Shown here: positions 1 through 13,589 of the stretch, in pieces
Numbering within the stretch: position 1 is the first letter of the stretch
How the letters are laid out: each line of letters begins with the position of its first letter
NCBI GenBank assembly: GCA_963855995.1
Contig: OY979716.1
Location: 25,473,418 to 25,537,417 of the forward strand
From: Muricea muricata
Taxonomy: Eukaryota; Cnidaria; Anthozoa; Malacalcyonacea; Plexauridae
Reading direction: 5' to 3'
Length of the DNA stretch: 64,000 bases
The notes under the pieces: model-generated
What the model was told of the DNA's origin: nothing
Databases searched by the model: none
Seen by the model: only the letters and a program-made list of their open reading frames with translations
Program-made: the position numbers and the translations under genes

Positions 1-3000
1 TCGCCGCACTACAAAACTTATCTTGCCAAAGTTATCAACTTTTCATTGTACAAAACTATTTTGTCGTTGTCTGTTCAGTTTTAGATATACAGTATGACGT
101 CATAACGTGGGAAAAACGTGGATCACTGGTGTTCGTGTCACGTTATGATGTCTACTGTTTGCCTAGTTGGACATATTATGGATTCCATGAACCTAAAAGG
201 TACAAGTAAAGTTAATTAACTACATACAGTATAAGTCATTTGCCGGCCGGGAGGCTTGCACTGAAAAAAAATTCTGTCGAGCTTTCAAAAACGGCCCGGC
301 CCGGGACCGAAGGCCTAGGCACGTTTTTGAGACCGAGACAAAATATTTTCCCAGTACGGACCGACCCAAAAGTTAAATATCATCTTTATTTTTTATTTTT
401 GCTTGCCTGGTGACATTCGCAAAAAAATCTATTGTCGCGGTCAGGCTAAGCCTGTTTACAGACCTATTTCTAAAAGAGTACACGCTTGGCATAAAGTAAC
501 GCGAAATCGGCCAAGTTCGTCATTCATTTGATTCAGCGGTTGTCCGCAACAGTGTAGGAAAATTCAATATGGCGCATTTAATGAGTGGAAAAAAGAATGT
601 TTTCGCGATTAAAAATTTTTGTTAGATTGCACCCCACCTTTTTTTCGAAACTATTCAAGCATGTGTGAATTTTGTTTGCACATTGTGAGTCGTACTGTTC
701 TTAATACATTGAAAGGATGAATGGCTTATTTGTCTCGTAAAGGGATTAATATAAATTTATTGGACATCGTATTTTAAATGGAACTTGTCACGGACTCACT
801 GGTTTGAAAAAAGCATATAAGGGGCATAAAAATTGCTTGTTTCAGAGGAAAAGATTACTCACATGCTGGCAACTGAGGATTCTTTCTTCAACTGATTTAA
901 ACGTGGAAAAGGAAAATTAGATAGGCTTTATCAAGATACTTGATCACTCCATTCACTTGATGTATCTCAAGTGCTTTAACATTTTATTGTTAGTTTAGCT
1001 TGTATATGAACTTATTGGCCAGGTTTGACTTTCTCGTTGTTACATTATTTGCCTTGCTTCTAAAAAGAATTTTTAAAAATTTGTTTATTGCTATAATTAG
1101 GCCAGGTTAGCATATTGCATTTATAAAGCTCAAGATTTGTCACTGTGTAGATGTATCAGTGTTTTATTTATATTGCATGTTTTGCTTATTTATTGATGAG
1201 TGAATATGTACAAACTAGACTTGAATTGTAGCTGTCACTATTTAATAAATGAATAAATTGAGTTTATTATACCAAAATCTTCTTTTATGACTTTTTACAA
1301 AAACACATTGTGTTATGTTTTCATATTTGATACAAATTAGTTTCTACACCATTTTAATATTTTAGTCCTGTTATTACATCATCAAATACTTTTATGGTAT
1401 CAAATGTGAAATCATTGCAGTGGTTACAATGCCCATTTGGGTAAATACAAAAAAAAATCACCACTTGAACAATGTTTGTTGCTTTAACATCAGTCTACTC
1501 TGTTATTTTCCTGACCACTTACCTATCAAGTGATAAACTAATGATGTTTGGTCAGTAATTAGAGGAAAATGTGTACTCAAAATACATTTTGTTACTTCAC
1601 CAAGTCTAATTCTATACAGCTAAAGTTGTATGGAGATGGCCTGGACACGGTGTCGTCTTGCAACTATTACTCAAATATTGCTTATACATATTGGTTGCAA
1701 AACTAAAAGGTTAGTCAGATATATCTCTGGCTACTGTGCACAAGCATCATCTTGGAATAGAATTTCCTAAATAAATTTGACACACATGTACAGTAAAACA
1801 GAAAAATTGGGTGCATGCCCTTACCTCATCTGTTGTCGGACAGTGAGAAGGTGACAGCCTCTATCATTCCAAATATTGAAATAAAGTCATGTGCATTTGA
1901 GCAGAATTTATAGCTTGGACACTAAATCATTGACAAAAAGAACCTATTTTTGTTGTTAACCAAACCTACTCTAGTGATTTCTGCTTGGTGAGGTAACTAA
2001 TGATATTGGACATAAGATTAATGACTAGTAAGTTTGGTAAATATCTTTCTTTTGTCAGTCAGTATATGTGTTGTTTGCCAATGTTTGGCATGATTGGAAA
2101 ATGTTTGCCAATTTGTTCTTAAATGTAGTTTAGCATTAGGGGCACATTAAAGCAAGATGTGGCAAACATTTTCTAAAATAGGTAACAGTAATTCATAATT
2201 AGTATGACAACTTTAAGAAGAGCATGTTTATTCTGCTTCAGGCTAATCAGTGAGAAATTCAGTTGTGACACCAAGAATGCATTTTTTTGCTGGAACAGGA
2301 AGTGACATACTCTTATTTTATGAACTTGTAATCCATGATCAGTCAGTTATGTTAAATTGGGGAAGGCAATCAGGCAAACTCAACTACAGTACACTAAAAC
2401 AACATACTTGCTTATTTGTCTACCTTGACACTATAATGAGTATGATATACATGACCGTAGTCTGACAACAATTCCTTGTATTTTTAGTATATACGAAAGA
2501 CATGATTTTTTAATCAAAAGCACTTCATTACATGGCATTAAGTATTTTGAATTGCACAAGGCATGTCACATTGCCCTGACACAAGGCTGTCAAAGCTGTA
2601 CTTTGTAAGTATGTTGTTATAACTGCATTAAAAACTTTAGTTGTCACTACTTACTCAGTGAAAACATTAAAAAACAGTTAGTCAAGAGGTATAAACATTG
2701 TATTTATGCAATCAGCAGACATAATTACACCTAAACCTTGGATTTTTACATTTACCATGAACTATGCAATATACTCAGTAAAAATTATTCTAATTCTAAA
2801 CAAAAGCAAGAAGATTTTATGATCTTTTAGACCACAATAACAGTTTATTACCCTGGAAATATTTAGCGGCTAGATAAAACAAAAAAGAGGATGTAAAATC
2901 CTAATCTCACTATGAAAAAGTACAGCGTCGTCTAGTGACATATGTTAGCATGTATACATTCTTTTGAATGAACAGATTCTAGATTGTTTACAAATATTAA

Positions 3001-4009
3001 TATAAATATAGCCAGCTGGAGGAGATAAACAACTGCCCGATCATCCTATAAAGTACTGAAAATAGATCACTAACTATTATGTAGTCATTTCGCTTGTCTG
3101 GTCGATAATTCCACCTTTTTCCTCGTCCTTTATAACGCCAGCATGTTGTAATCTTTAAAGGTCCATTTAACAACACTCGCGTGCGGCGCTCTTATTTCAA
3201 AGCGCTTTGTCGCCGTTTAAATGCCAAATCCGAAAAAATAAAAACATACGTTTTTAGATAAAAGCCACAGGCTTGTTACGATGAAAAAATTCTGTACGAA
3301 TTGATTAAAATACAAAAGTTATTTGAAGCCAAATTTCGGCAATTTTCATGTCTTCTACTTCGACGCGCGATTCTCAAGATATAGTCCTCAAAGAATGCTC
3401 AACCGCTGCAAAACAATACGTGTAACTATGGCAACCTTGGTATCATTTTGATCCACTCGTCTCACTCTGTTGATCACAATTGTTTATATTTATCTAAAGA
3501 TAACCTGCAGTGCCCCATAACGGTATTAAAATGACGCATTTTTTAAGAAATAATTTAGGCACCATTCTTCCTAAAAATACGCGCGCCGTCAAGAAAAAAT
3601 TGTTACGCTCGAGTTGGCCGAATTCGCTACATTTTATGCCAAGCGTGGTAAGGTCTGTTAAGATTGGTGAAGAGAAGAATGGGTAATAATTCCGTGTTCT
3701 CAGTGCGCGAAATAAAATTTTAATCCAAGCCCCAAATCTAATCAAATTTTCAATCCATCAAAATTAAAACATGACAAATAAAACGTTGGTTAGGATTAGG
3801 GTTTGGCTTAGGACTTGGATTAAGATTTATATGAGAACACGGAATTGTACCGAAGAATGAGAGTGAAGTCAAGTTAAATATGCTAATTATTCTAGGTTTA
3901 CATTGCAAATATTTGCTTCTAGTGCAATTACTTAAATAGATGTTTTGCAAGAAACGCTAAAGGCATCTTTCAAACATGCCAATTGTTGTGCTATGTTATA
4001 ATGTTGCAT
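1..4009. other. AT-rich non-coding stretch, no gene recognised
   Basis: No reading frame here resembles a known protein, and the short open frames (for example 2250-2465 + and 3494-3745 -) have no domain or splice support. A small inverted repeat pairs AATTCCGTGTTCTCA at 3688-3702 with its complement at 3832-3846. The interval between holds a degenerate run of TTAGGG-like words (about 3791-3818). Otherwise I see only AT-rich sequence. Confidence 0.6.
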
Positions 4010-4394
4010 TAATGTATCAAAGCTTTTGATTTGACCGCTACGACAACAAAACAGACAAACAAGTAATTGTGTGGGAGAGATGGGTCGTTGAGGGTGAAGT
4101 ACTCCGGTAGTAAAAAATTAATTACATAGCATTGTTAGTGTTATCATAGACTCATAAATATGCAAGCTTGTATAACCTAGCGGGGTGTATATATGCCCGC
4201 TAGGGGACTGGATGCCTTGGGGTTACAATCCCCATCAGGCAATGTTAGAGGGGTTACAATCCCCCATAACATTAACCTGTCCAAGGGGTTACAATCCCCT
4301 TGGACAGTTCCTAGAACTTGCATGGAATATATATTTACAATAAATAATGTGAGTCTATGGGCCAGAAAGTGATCATTAGGAGCACTTCAACCCC
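4010..4394. repeat. Repeat unit A, copy 1, hairpin-rich
   Basis: This 385-bp unit recurs at the same length at 5156-5540, almost base for base. Its second half starts with a palindrome (CTAGCGGG ... CCCGCTAG, about 4176-4204). Three successive hairpins follow whose tops read GGGGTTACAATCCCC, each with a different flanking stem. A shorter third copy of this hairpin block lies at 4554-4725. No coding frame is seen. It looks like a structured non-autonomous repeat caught in a local duplication. Confidence 0.85.
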
Positions 4395-4553
4395 AAGACC
4401 AAAATTTTATTCATATTGAAGTAAAACCAAATCCAAATAACAAATCCCTCATAATTTCAGATAGACTACTATATTATATTACATTGTCTGTGTGCATCTT
4501 CCAATGTCCATTTCCGATTGTTCCTCTCCGTTGTTAATCCCGATGAGATGGAT

Positions 4554-4725
4554 TACCTAGCGGGGTGTATATATGCCCGCTAGGTGACTGGAGCCCTTGG
4601 GGTTACAATCCCCGTCAGGCAATGTTAGAGGGGTTACAATCCCCCATAACATTAACCTGTCCAAGAGGTTACAATTCCCTTGGACAGTTCCTAGAACTTG
4701 CATGGATTATATTTACAATAAATTA
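4554..4725. repeat. Third, partial copy of the hairpin block of unit A
   Basis: It begins with the same CTAGCGGG palindrome and carries the three GGGGTTACAATCCCC-type hairpins in the same order. It has scattered changes, for example the third stem reads GAGG against TCCC. It lacks the first half of unit A, so it is either a truncated or an independent insertion of the hairpin block. Confidence 0.8.
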
Positions 4726-4808
4726 TGCGATGTCTGTGTGCATACTCCAATGTCCATTTTCAGATTGTTCCTGTCCGTTGTTAGCCCTGATGAGGTGGGT
4801 GGGTGGGT

Positions 4809-5155
4809 AAACAATTTCGTGCTCCCTATCGTATCTCTCTCAAGTTTAGAACAAATTGATACCTAATAAATGCGCCTCGTCCGTTTATATCCTACGGAAA
4901 CTATTTCTATAGTTGATCAAGTCAACAAAGACAATATTGTATGTCTATTAGTTGTTGGATTACATTTGACATGATGCGCACATGTTTGCATCGTGCACAG
5001 CGCGTGATCGCTGATGCATTAGGCTAATGACAATTGCGCACGACGTGAAATTCCGCTCACTTGGACAATCTCCAACAAATGTAAGAACTTTGAACAGTGT
5101 TAGCAGCATTTCTCCATTAACTTTAATTTATAATCCGGGTATTATAAATTGGCTT
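4809..5155. repeat. Repeat unit B, copy 1
   Basis: This 347-bp segment recurs at 6610-6958 with very few differences. It directly precedes the second copy of unit A, so the order is A, hairpin block, B, A', unique insert, B'. That order fits a tandem duplication of an A-to-B module. The copies differ in what sits between A and B. No coding content is evident. Confidence 0.85.
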
Positions 5156-5540
5156 TAATGTATCAAAGCTTTTGATTTGACCGCTACGACAACAAAACAG
5201 ACAAACAAGTAATTGTGTGGGAGAGATGGGTCGTTGAGGGTGAAGTACTCCGGTAGTAAAAAATTAATTACATAGCATTGTTAGTGTTATCATAGACTCA
5301 TAAATATGCAAGCTTGTATAACCTAGCGGGGTGTATATATGCCCGCTAGGCGACTGGATGCCTTGGGGTTACAATCCCCATCAGGCAATGTTAGAGGGGT
5401 TACAATCTCCCATAACATTAACCTGTCCAAGGGGCTACAATCCCCTTGGACAGTTCCTAGAACTTGCATGGAATATATATTTACAATAAATAATGTGAGT
5501 CTATGGGCCAGAAAGTGATCATTAGGAGCACTTCAACCCC
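5156..5540. repeat. Repeat unit A, copy 2
   Basis: This is a direct repeat of 4010-4394 with the same length and only scattered substitutions. One second-hairpin stem base and one third-hairpin loop base are changed. It abuts unit B copy 1 without spacer. Confidence 0.85.
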
Positions 5541-6609
5541 ACAAATACACAGAATGTGTATTCCCCATAGACGAGCAACCCAGCTCCCACAATAGCTGTA
5601 ATCGTATAGTGGACAGCTTTAGCCGGCGATGGTAAGACCTGCTGTTTGAGCACTGCCATTGGTTATACTATAGCTGGATCATCAGGGAGGCCGGGAAAAA
5701 CCTGAAAGACAGGAAACCTGGATGGGGCCTTGACAATTACCAGCAGCTTCCCCACGAAGCTTCTATATTACAATTATGTGATCAAACCATTGGCAATGCG
5801 GCAAGCACAGCTGACCATGCTAGCATTTTTTTTTTTGACATATATTTATGATGCGTTTTAAATCTGTTCCACCTACAGCCGGTTTGAATCTTACAATGAA
5901 ACATTTTCTTTTAAGAAATTCTTGTCAATACTAGGACATCGTCTGGTTGGTTATTTGTCGAAATGTTCTTAGGCAGTTGCTTAGACAAAACAAAAAATAT
6001 CACCCGCCTGCATGAATTTTCTTGAAGTATGGCCCCGGGAACCTAGTGACAATTATTACCATACGGCACGCTCTCTCCCGGTCGATCGCTCTGAGGTACT
6101 ACGTTTGACGTTGGGGTCATTGAAATGTCTGTTGTACCGATCTCGTTTTCGTCGCGAATGGCAATAACAGAATTGCTGCTGTTATTATATTTCGTTGAGG
6201 TGGCGAGTTGGACATGGCTTCGACTGCAGCACGGGCCTCATTGCCCGCTATTTCTGCCACTAATTCTTCGACGCTGCGGGTAGAAATTGTCTGTATTTGC
6301 GCCAACTGGTCTTCCGAAAGTAGAGATGATCGAGTATCGTCAGGCTGTTGCGATATCGTAGGATTACTCACCACCGTCGGCGTCGAAATAGCTGCGTGTT
6401 TCTCGAGCCGTGAAATTAAGATGTTTCGTGGCTTGGCAACCCCTTCTCGACACAGACGACACAGAGACGCTGAAGACTTGCCGTATCATTCGCGTTCGTA
6501 TTAGAGCTCTCACTATTCCCAGCTTTTCTATAGAGTTCTCACGACGAAACAGGAAGCATTCCGAAGCAATAGGTCACAAAATATGTAAATAAATGCTCGA
6601 CAAATATTG
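5541..6609. other. Unique insert between A' and B', with an unrecognised minus-strand frame
   Basis: This 1.07-kb stretch has no counterpart between A and B in the first module. On the minus strand a frame runs from about 6490 to 6117. It encodes a short C-x2-C motif (CRLC) followed by about 85 residues rich in Gln, Glu and Ala. I do not recognise it, and no start or splice site singles it out. It could be a remnant of a transposon gene or chance. Confidence 0.4.
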
Positions 6610-6958
6610 AAACAATTTCGTGCTCCCTATCGTATCTCTCTCAAGTTTAGAACAAATTGATACCTAATAAATGCGCCTCGTCCGTTTATATCCTACGGAA
6701 ACTATTTCTATTAGTTGATCAATGTCAACAAAGACAATATTGTATGTCTATTAGTTGTTGGATTACATTTGACATGATGCGCACATGTTTGCATCGTGCA
6801 CAGCGCGTGATCGCTGATGCATTAGGCTAATGACAATTGCGCACGACGTGAAATTCCGCTCACTTGGACAATCTCCAACAAATGTAAGAACTTTGAACAG
6901 TGTTAGCAGCATTTCTCCATTAACTTTAATTTATAATCCGGGTATTATAAATTGGCTT
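6610..6958. repeat. Repeat unit B, copy 2
   Basis: Direct repeat of 4809-5155. It differs by small indels, for example an extra T in the stretch reading TATTAGTTGATC, and a few substitutions. It closes the second duplicated module. Confidence 0.85.
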
Positions 6959-7046
6959 AAAACTTGAGATTTAACTTCAACTGCCGATTTTTTTTGTTGT
7001 TTCAAATTATACAAAGCTTCAATCAAAAGACGTCTGTTGAATTATA

Positions 7047-7410
7047 CAGGGTGTCCCAAAAAATCCCAAAAACTATTGAAATATCCTATTCTTAACATTT
7101 GAATGCCCTAACACTTGTTAAAAAATTTAAATATCTTTGTAAAGTACGTTTGTTTTGCTCATGGGAATTTGATAAAAACCAAATTGAATAGGCTACAATA
7201 ACCATGCATAAAATTTGATTGCATTTTTAATATGCACTTGTAGGTTTAGTTCTTTTGTCTGGCATAAAAATGGTTAACACTGAGTATTACTATTAATTAT
7301 GACGGTTATGTCAATAGTTTATCCACTCGTGGGTTCAATTTAGTGCTAGGCATTGAAATTCTAACAATAGATCATTTTCAATAGTTTTTGGTTGTTTTTG
7401 GGACACCCTG
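7047..7410. mobile_element. MITE with mariner/IS630-type terminal inverted repeats
   Basis: The 364-bp element starts CAGGGTGTCCCAAAAAA and ends with the matching complement TTTTTGGGACACCCTG. The inverted repeat continues through a CAATAGTTTTTGG-type block. The left flank is TA and the right flank CA, consistent with a TA target duplication of which one side has mutated. CAGGGTGTCCC-type ends are characteristic of mariner/Tc1-IS630 families. There is no internal transposase frame, so it is non-autonomous. Confidence 0.8.
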
Positions 7411-10400
7411 CAGTCAGTTGTTTATCTGAAAAGCAATTAGAATGTTTTGCACACTTTATATTGAATGGGACTATTTGTAATAGCCTTTCTTCTTTGTTAA
7501 AACAAAACACTTTTGGACCACGGTCAAGATATCATAAAAAGCCACCCGAGCAAAACATTTTAACTCATTTTCTGGACAAATATCTCGACAACGGCAACAA
7601 GATTCTGCGTGAAAGAATTCTCTATCAAATATTTCAAAACCACATATTTTGCCAGAATTCTTACAGATTCATCGCAAAAATAGATCGTGCGTGCCGAGAT
7701 CAACACAACTTTTAGACTTTTATTTGCTTTGCAAGGTTCTTTGAAAAATTTGTCGCATATAGACATCAAATCAAATCAGCAAGGATTGAAGTTTTGAATT
7801 GTTTTCGTAATGTGTCGTAAAATTTTTAACGTCGGTTAAACTTAAACTTAAACTGTTTTTAACTGCAGCGGTAACACCAATGGCGGCCATGCATGGTTGT
7901 GGCAATCGAAATTTTGTTCTCGGCAGTTTCGATTTTTGGTTGCTCAGTCGACTTGGCCAAGTCAATAAATGGACAAATTCATAGTCGCATGTTTAAAATA
8001 TATTTATTTAACATTTGAATACAGAAAATGTTAAATACTACAGCGTTTATTTGTTTGTGCGAGTGTAAGAATCAATTCAAATTTATTAAGCATGCAATTT
8101 ATGAACTATTAATAGTTCTTTTTTACAATTTAAACTAATGAAAGAGAAATGGCAATAAAGTAAGAAAACGTTATGCAATCTGCCATCCTGGACACTCATA
8201 TCAGTTGTTGGATATGCTTGACGTCAGAACTTCATTTTGTATCTTGAAAGAGTCTCTGGCGACTTTTATAAAAAATCAGATAGTTTTACTCCTTCTATGT
8301 CTAAATTATAGAAACGTCTCATGCAGGTTTTCTATTTCCAACCTGTATCTTCAGTTGTAGAACATCTAGCAAAGTTGGAGCGACTTTTAATTAGATTTAA
8401 TTCTTGGCAAGATGGCGGGTGGTAGAATGCTTTGTTTTGAAATGTCTCATCATGTTGGAAAACTTTAAAGAATATCTTGTTCAAAATCTCAAGCACAAAA
8501 TTTTTGCTGCCATTTCCCTTTGACTACAAACGTTAACAATAATTCTCAACCTATCAGAACTTTACAGCAGCATTCAGGTCCATATCACTCTGACGTTTTA
8601 ATTTATCTTGGAATAACACGCATGAGGGCTTGAGTTTTGCATGGTTGGTAATACTTTTGTGACACACTATTTCCAGCCAGACGTGAGGCTGTTTCATTTT
8701 ATTGCCATTAAAACTTTGGTACTAATTATGATCCGCATGTATAGTATCGTTTTTTTGTCCTTATAGAACAATAAAAACTCCTTGCTGAATGATTGTTTTT
8801 GGTTAGAAAACAATGAAATTATAATACAAAAGCCTTGCGATCCCAAATTAAAACGTCCGATTTGAACCACAATCCTTGAAGGTTGTCTCATGGATTACTC
8901 TAAATCAATTCATTTCTTCTTCATTCGTAAGCATGTGTTGTGCATCTCTTTTATTATTTAAATAGATATAGATTTTCCATATCTTAACATCGTATATTGA
9001 CCAATTCGTGTAACAAATACCGCGTCCCATGAGCAAATTTTGTTATAGGTTTTCATTCACCAAAGTTGCAAATATTGATAAAACGAAATGCTTACATTGC
9101 AGGAAGTTCGTATTGGTCTCAATCTTTAAACACAAAGACTCATAATGGAGTGTCCTTAGCATAATCATATTGCAAGACGAAACAAGCAAGGTCGAATTAA
9201 AATGTATTGATGTTTAAAGATCATTTTTTGTTTGTTAATGTAAGATATTTTGCTTTGTTTAATATACTGTAGTTTTGGATTGGTCTCCGTCACGCATCAC
9301 AGCATTGACTGTTTTGTTGGCGTATCGGTTGGGCAGGTCCAGCGGCTTATTTCTCAAATCAGATAAAATAAAGATGTTATCAAAAATATTTTAATGCTAA
9401 ATTGTTCAATCGAGTTTGTAGCAAGTAATTGCATGCGAAAGATGCCAACACTATGCAACATGTAACATGTCTCGAGCGAGAACGTAATAATGTATACATT
9501 CGTATCAAATGTATTTTATAAGTGTTGAAAATATGTTATATTTCTGTGTAGATATGAACAAAATGGATCTGAATGCTGCCTGACTCCAATTATTTTTACG
9601 AAAGGAGAAGAACTTATATTTATCGCCGTGCACAACTACAAATAGTTACATTTTTCACATTTTACTGATTGTACGCACGGTATACAAGTATAGGTTATAT
9701 ATATTGACATGGTAATATTATAATAAATGTGCAAAAAAGACAATATATACTTGGAATATTTAAGTTACATAATCATCAAAACGTAACAACATCACAAAGC
9801 TGTATTGCGCGATGTTTTGCTAGCTCACCGACCTTCTTTACGTTTTAGATATGCATTAATAAATGACAACACGACAGCTTTTCCTAAGACAAACCCGCGA
9901 TAAACTGCCGTTCCCATTTTTTAATTAATCGAATTTCTTAATTAATCGATTGACGTAATTAATCAAATCCTTCACAATTTCTGTTACAATTTTTAACACG
10001 GTAACCGAAGTTTTGAGACAACACAGCTTTTTAAATGAAACATGAAATATTCGAAAATAACTTAGCCATTTCAATGAACAAGCCGAGTCCGCGGGCTAAA
10101 CCACCTTGGACCATTGATTGATTTTGATTCTTGGCTCGCTGTCTACTCGCAAGGAAACAGTCAGTCATCGTTCTGTCAAAAATCTTGTTTTCTGCGGATG
10201 TTCCGATTACGAGCATTACGGCTCGTGTGCTTTTACTTAGGGGCTAAGTATATGAAGGCGATTTACCCGGTTAAGCGAGTTAAAAACTGCATACAGTATA
10301 TTACAAGCGAGCCTTGGATCTATATACACAGTTTTCAAATCGCTTTTATAGCCAGGTAGCTCAACTCAATATATGATAAGCGCCTTTAATTTATTAATTT

Positions 10401-11544
10401 CTCGTTTCTCCATATCCCTACTCGAGTATGTCTTTACAATTGTGCATTTATGTGCAAGACAGCAATCGTTGCACATAAATACTCTTCTTGGTCCTCAAAA
10501 AAGTCAACAACAATATTAAAAAATGCGAGTGGGAACGACTTCTTGAGCACATGGTAACATTTTTTGAAACACGGAAAGAAAATATTTTTAATTTTTGCTT
10601 GGAAATCAAAACCGTGGTTTCATTAAACTAGCTAATAGCCCCGTTTGGGTTGATTTTTCAATTTAGGATAATAGACAACTATAGGAGAACGTATTATCTT
10701 TTACATAAGTCTCGATTAATTTGTCGGGAAAATAATGAGCAATTGAATTCTTCACGGTAACAGTGCAGGTGTAAGAATCATATTTTGCTCGCTACTCTGG
10801 TCATGTTCGTCCCATGTAATATGAATTGTTGCGCATTGATACGATTCTATAGACTAGAGTGTCAAAACGTTGGGTCGTGATTGGAATTCAAGCTGGCTTT
10901 ACATTCATTTAAACATAACCAGAGCAGCCAACAAAACATGACAAATATATGGATTTTAAACTTCATTCACTATTTTTGCTAAACTATCACAAAGGTTTTT
11001 ATTTTGCACGGAGTGGCACTATAAAATAGGGCACAAAGAAACACGTTTCTCAATAAGCTTTACAAATACCTAGCCTATCAGAGTACTTCATTTTGCACCA
11101 GATATAATGTCTTGGTACAAGGCATCTAAAAATTATTCACCGTAAATGATTTAATACACGCCTAGTGTGTTTATCGATTATTTTGAGTGTTTGAAAACTG
11201 GCATTTATCAAATAAAATACATGTTATTCTTACGTATGGAATTTTAAATATTTCAAACAATTTGATTATGATCTACCATCAACGTAATCAAAGTCAAATA
11301 TTAAACAGTCGTGCACGTTTGTTCCACAAAATATGTGTCATCAAATTAAGTTTCATTTTTTTATGGACAATAAAATCTGTTTGACCACGAGGGGATCAGG
11401 TATTTCTTTAAAATTCGGCTGCATTGCTTTTTGAGAAATGCTGATCTGGCGGAAGCGACTATTAGAGGACATGCATTGAAAAAAACGTAGGCGTTTATTA
11501 GATCATTTACGGTATGGCGCAAGTTTTTGTTAAAATTAGTTACC
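7411..11544. other. Non-coding 3' flank of the EGF-TLDc gene
   Basis: I see no recognisable gene. The longest frame (7392-7715 +, partly inside the MITE) has no domain similarity that I can name. Simple AT-rich sequence and TTAATTAAT-type words (about 9920-9970) are present. The 3' untranslated region and polyadenylation site of the minus-strand gene ending at 11545 should lie here, but I cannot place them. Confidence 0.5.
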
Positions 11545-11888
11545 TTAAGAAGAAGTGTGAGCGGAGTGTTTATTTAAGTAAAGTACTTCCACTTCGGATG
11601 GGGTGAAGTGGTAGCTCCCACCAAGCAGGGACTTTGTGTTGGTTTCTCCGTGAGTGTAACCACGTGGGAGTTTGTAGGAGCGACCAAAATTTGTGCGGGA
11701 ATCGGTGTTTTTTCCTGCGCGATTGACAATGCGCAAGTCACGACCGGCGCCAAATATTGGTCCCCAACCACTAACACGGCCAATTGCTCTCTGATCATTC
11801 TCATCTTTCAGCTTAGACTTGAAAGGCGCCAGACCATCGTTATTACGAAGAGAATACATGAAAGATCCTGGACCACTTGCCCTACCAT
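11545..11888 (-). CDS. Terminal exon, C-terminal half of a TLDc domain
   Basis: The exon opens after a pyrimidine-rich tract and AG (acceptor at 11889-11890), reads about 114 residues and ends with TAA at 11545-11547. Recognisable TLDc features are FMYSLRN (the usual F-x-FSL strand), SGWGPIFGAG (the conserved G-x-G-P-x-FG-G turn), a late aromatic/Gly region and FTPSEVEVLYL, the conserved domain end. The phase-1 start matches the donor of the exon at 18017-18271, and the junction completes an Asp codon. The continuous TLDc reading across a 6.1-kb intron is strong support. No frameshift or stop is present, so the domain appears functional. A shadow frame on the plus strand overlaps it. Confidence 0.85.
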
Positions 11889-12254
11889 CTGTCAAAAATG
11901 TCAAAAATGTGATGGAAATGAATAAATTATTTCATGTTGAAAAACGACTACTGATTGTTTCAAAGTCTTGCCACAAGTTGCTCGCTAATTGCGCGCAGAA
12001 ACAAAATCGCGCTTGAGAAACGAGGGAGCGAGCGACTTGTGTCACTAGCAAGGTTTGAAACCTTATTAAGTATTCTGGCGCGAAAACCAATTAAAATTAT
12101 GCAGACGTTAACCATGTCAATCTCGACGCTTTGAGCTTTAAATTGTCGATTACATACTGTAAGGCTTGTTTCATAATCAAATCCATCCCACCTAAAGTCG
12201 TATATATGATATTTTTTACAAAATGGCGTTAAGAATACAGAGCAATAATTAGAG

Positions 12255-12404
12255 AGGTTCAGATTTCGCTTCCAGTGGCTCTACCGCTACCTAAATCTAA
12301 CTTTCACCCAATCAGATGTGTTGTACCTACCTGATTAAGCAATCAAATTGTTTAAAAACCGGGAAAAGGTAGCCATAGTGGTAGAGGAAGTCAATTCTGA
12401 ACCT
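12255..12404. mobile_element. Short inverted-repeat element (MITE-like)
   Basis: The left end reads AGGTTCAGATTTCGCTTCC and the right end is its imperfect complement, ending CTGAACCT. The pairing continues through TCTACC and GCTACCT blocks, giving about 45-bp arms and a 150-bp element. I could not define a clear target-site duplication, so the superfamily is unknown. Confidence 0.6.
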
Positions 12405-13589
12405 GTCCATTAGCTGAAAATGATGTCACCGGAGCATTTTTGCCTCGTTGAATTTGGCGCGCTTGGAAGTGACACAAGTCGCTAATGTTTCACAGTTAAC
12501 GAGATATATGTAAACAGGTTTTCTGTTTGGTCGGTGTTATACGAGAAAATACAATCACTTCAGGAAATATATTTCCGTAAAAACCAGCTCCCACAATCAT
12601 TGCTGTCCACATTAGGGAATCTACTCACAAGACATATTCACTAGCCATGCTCGCGTCTTTTCTGTGAGTATCACCAGTCGTAATCTTCAGTAAAATGCTC
12701 AACGTAAGGCGACATTAAATGTTAGTATGGAATAGGTATAAATTCATCTAGTTTACTGACTATAATATTATTGCAATGAAAACGTATCGGGATTTTTGGT
12801 CGTTCAATGTTCATGCAAAAGAAATCGTTCGCTAACGGTAATGACGAACTGAGATGGTACCGGATCGACCTGCTATTTTTTTTAGAAAAAGGAAAACAAC
12901 TGTAACTCCGAATAAACATAGAGTAACATTTTAAAAAATGCTTATTTGATGCAGTCTTCATCATGATGTCATAGCTATTACAGTCGAGACGATGGAATCA
13001 GCCGTACTTTGTTTGAAGTTATTATTAATGTAGTTATTATATTGAACTAAGATATGTTTCCAGTGTTTGCTGTGCATTTATAATGCGCTTATATGACTAG
13101 AACTGTAAACTTCGTCAGCCGATGTTGTGAGCGGTGAGAATATGGTATTTCTCACTATAGCTTGAATTGCATACTGGTCAGTGGCAAAAATAGTCATTGA
13201 CTTTATCTCGTGCTTTGGTTTTATAAAATTACACTAACAACATATCGTCGTATTTTGACTTTCAATTTAACTTACACTAAATCGTTCGTTGTGATCATAT
13301 TTTTTAATCTGAATGACGGCCTGAGATATTATCAGAACCAATGATTTTTTCAAGAGACAGAGAACAACTACAATTAACCGTTTCCATTAACATGATGTAA
13401 CATTTGAAAAATTGTTTTTTTACTCAAACTTTTTTCGGGCAAGACTTATTCTCCAACGCCGCCACTCTAAATATTGACCAATTGTGTCAAGTCTTATATA
13501 CTTGAGCTTAGCTCATTGTTAGTTGTTCATTAACATCAGCTTCTCATCTCATTCGACTTCTTGTCTTTGATCACGACGCGTCTGGCAAG

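Noticed and set aside
3612-3650. Shared phrase with 52833-52868 as evidence of a common gene
   Set aside because: Only about 35 bp match, and neither side has a coding or splice context. It is probably a fragment of a dispersed repeat.
3791-3818. Telomeric repeat array
   Set aside because: Too short and degenerate; only scattered TTAGG-like words.
4565-4866. Open frames over the hairpin repeat
   Set aside because: They simply translate the repeated hairpin block and unit B; the other copies do not conserve the frame.
11608-11925. Plus-strand frame opposite the TLDc terminal exon
   Set aside because: It is a shadow of the minus-strand exon, which has conserved domain motifs and a matching splice phase.
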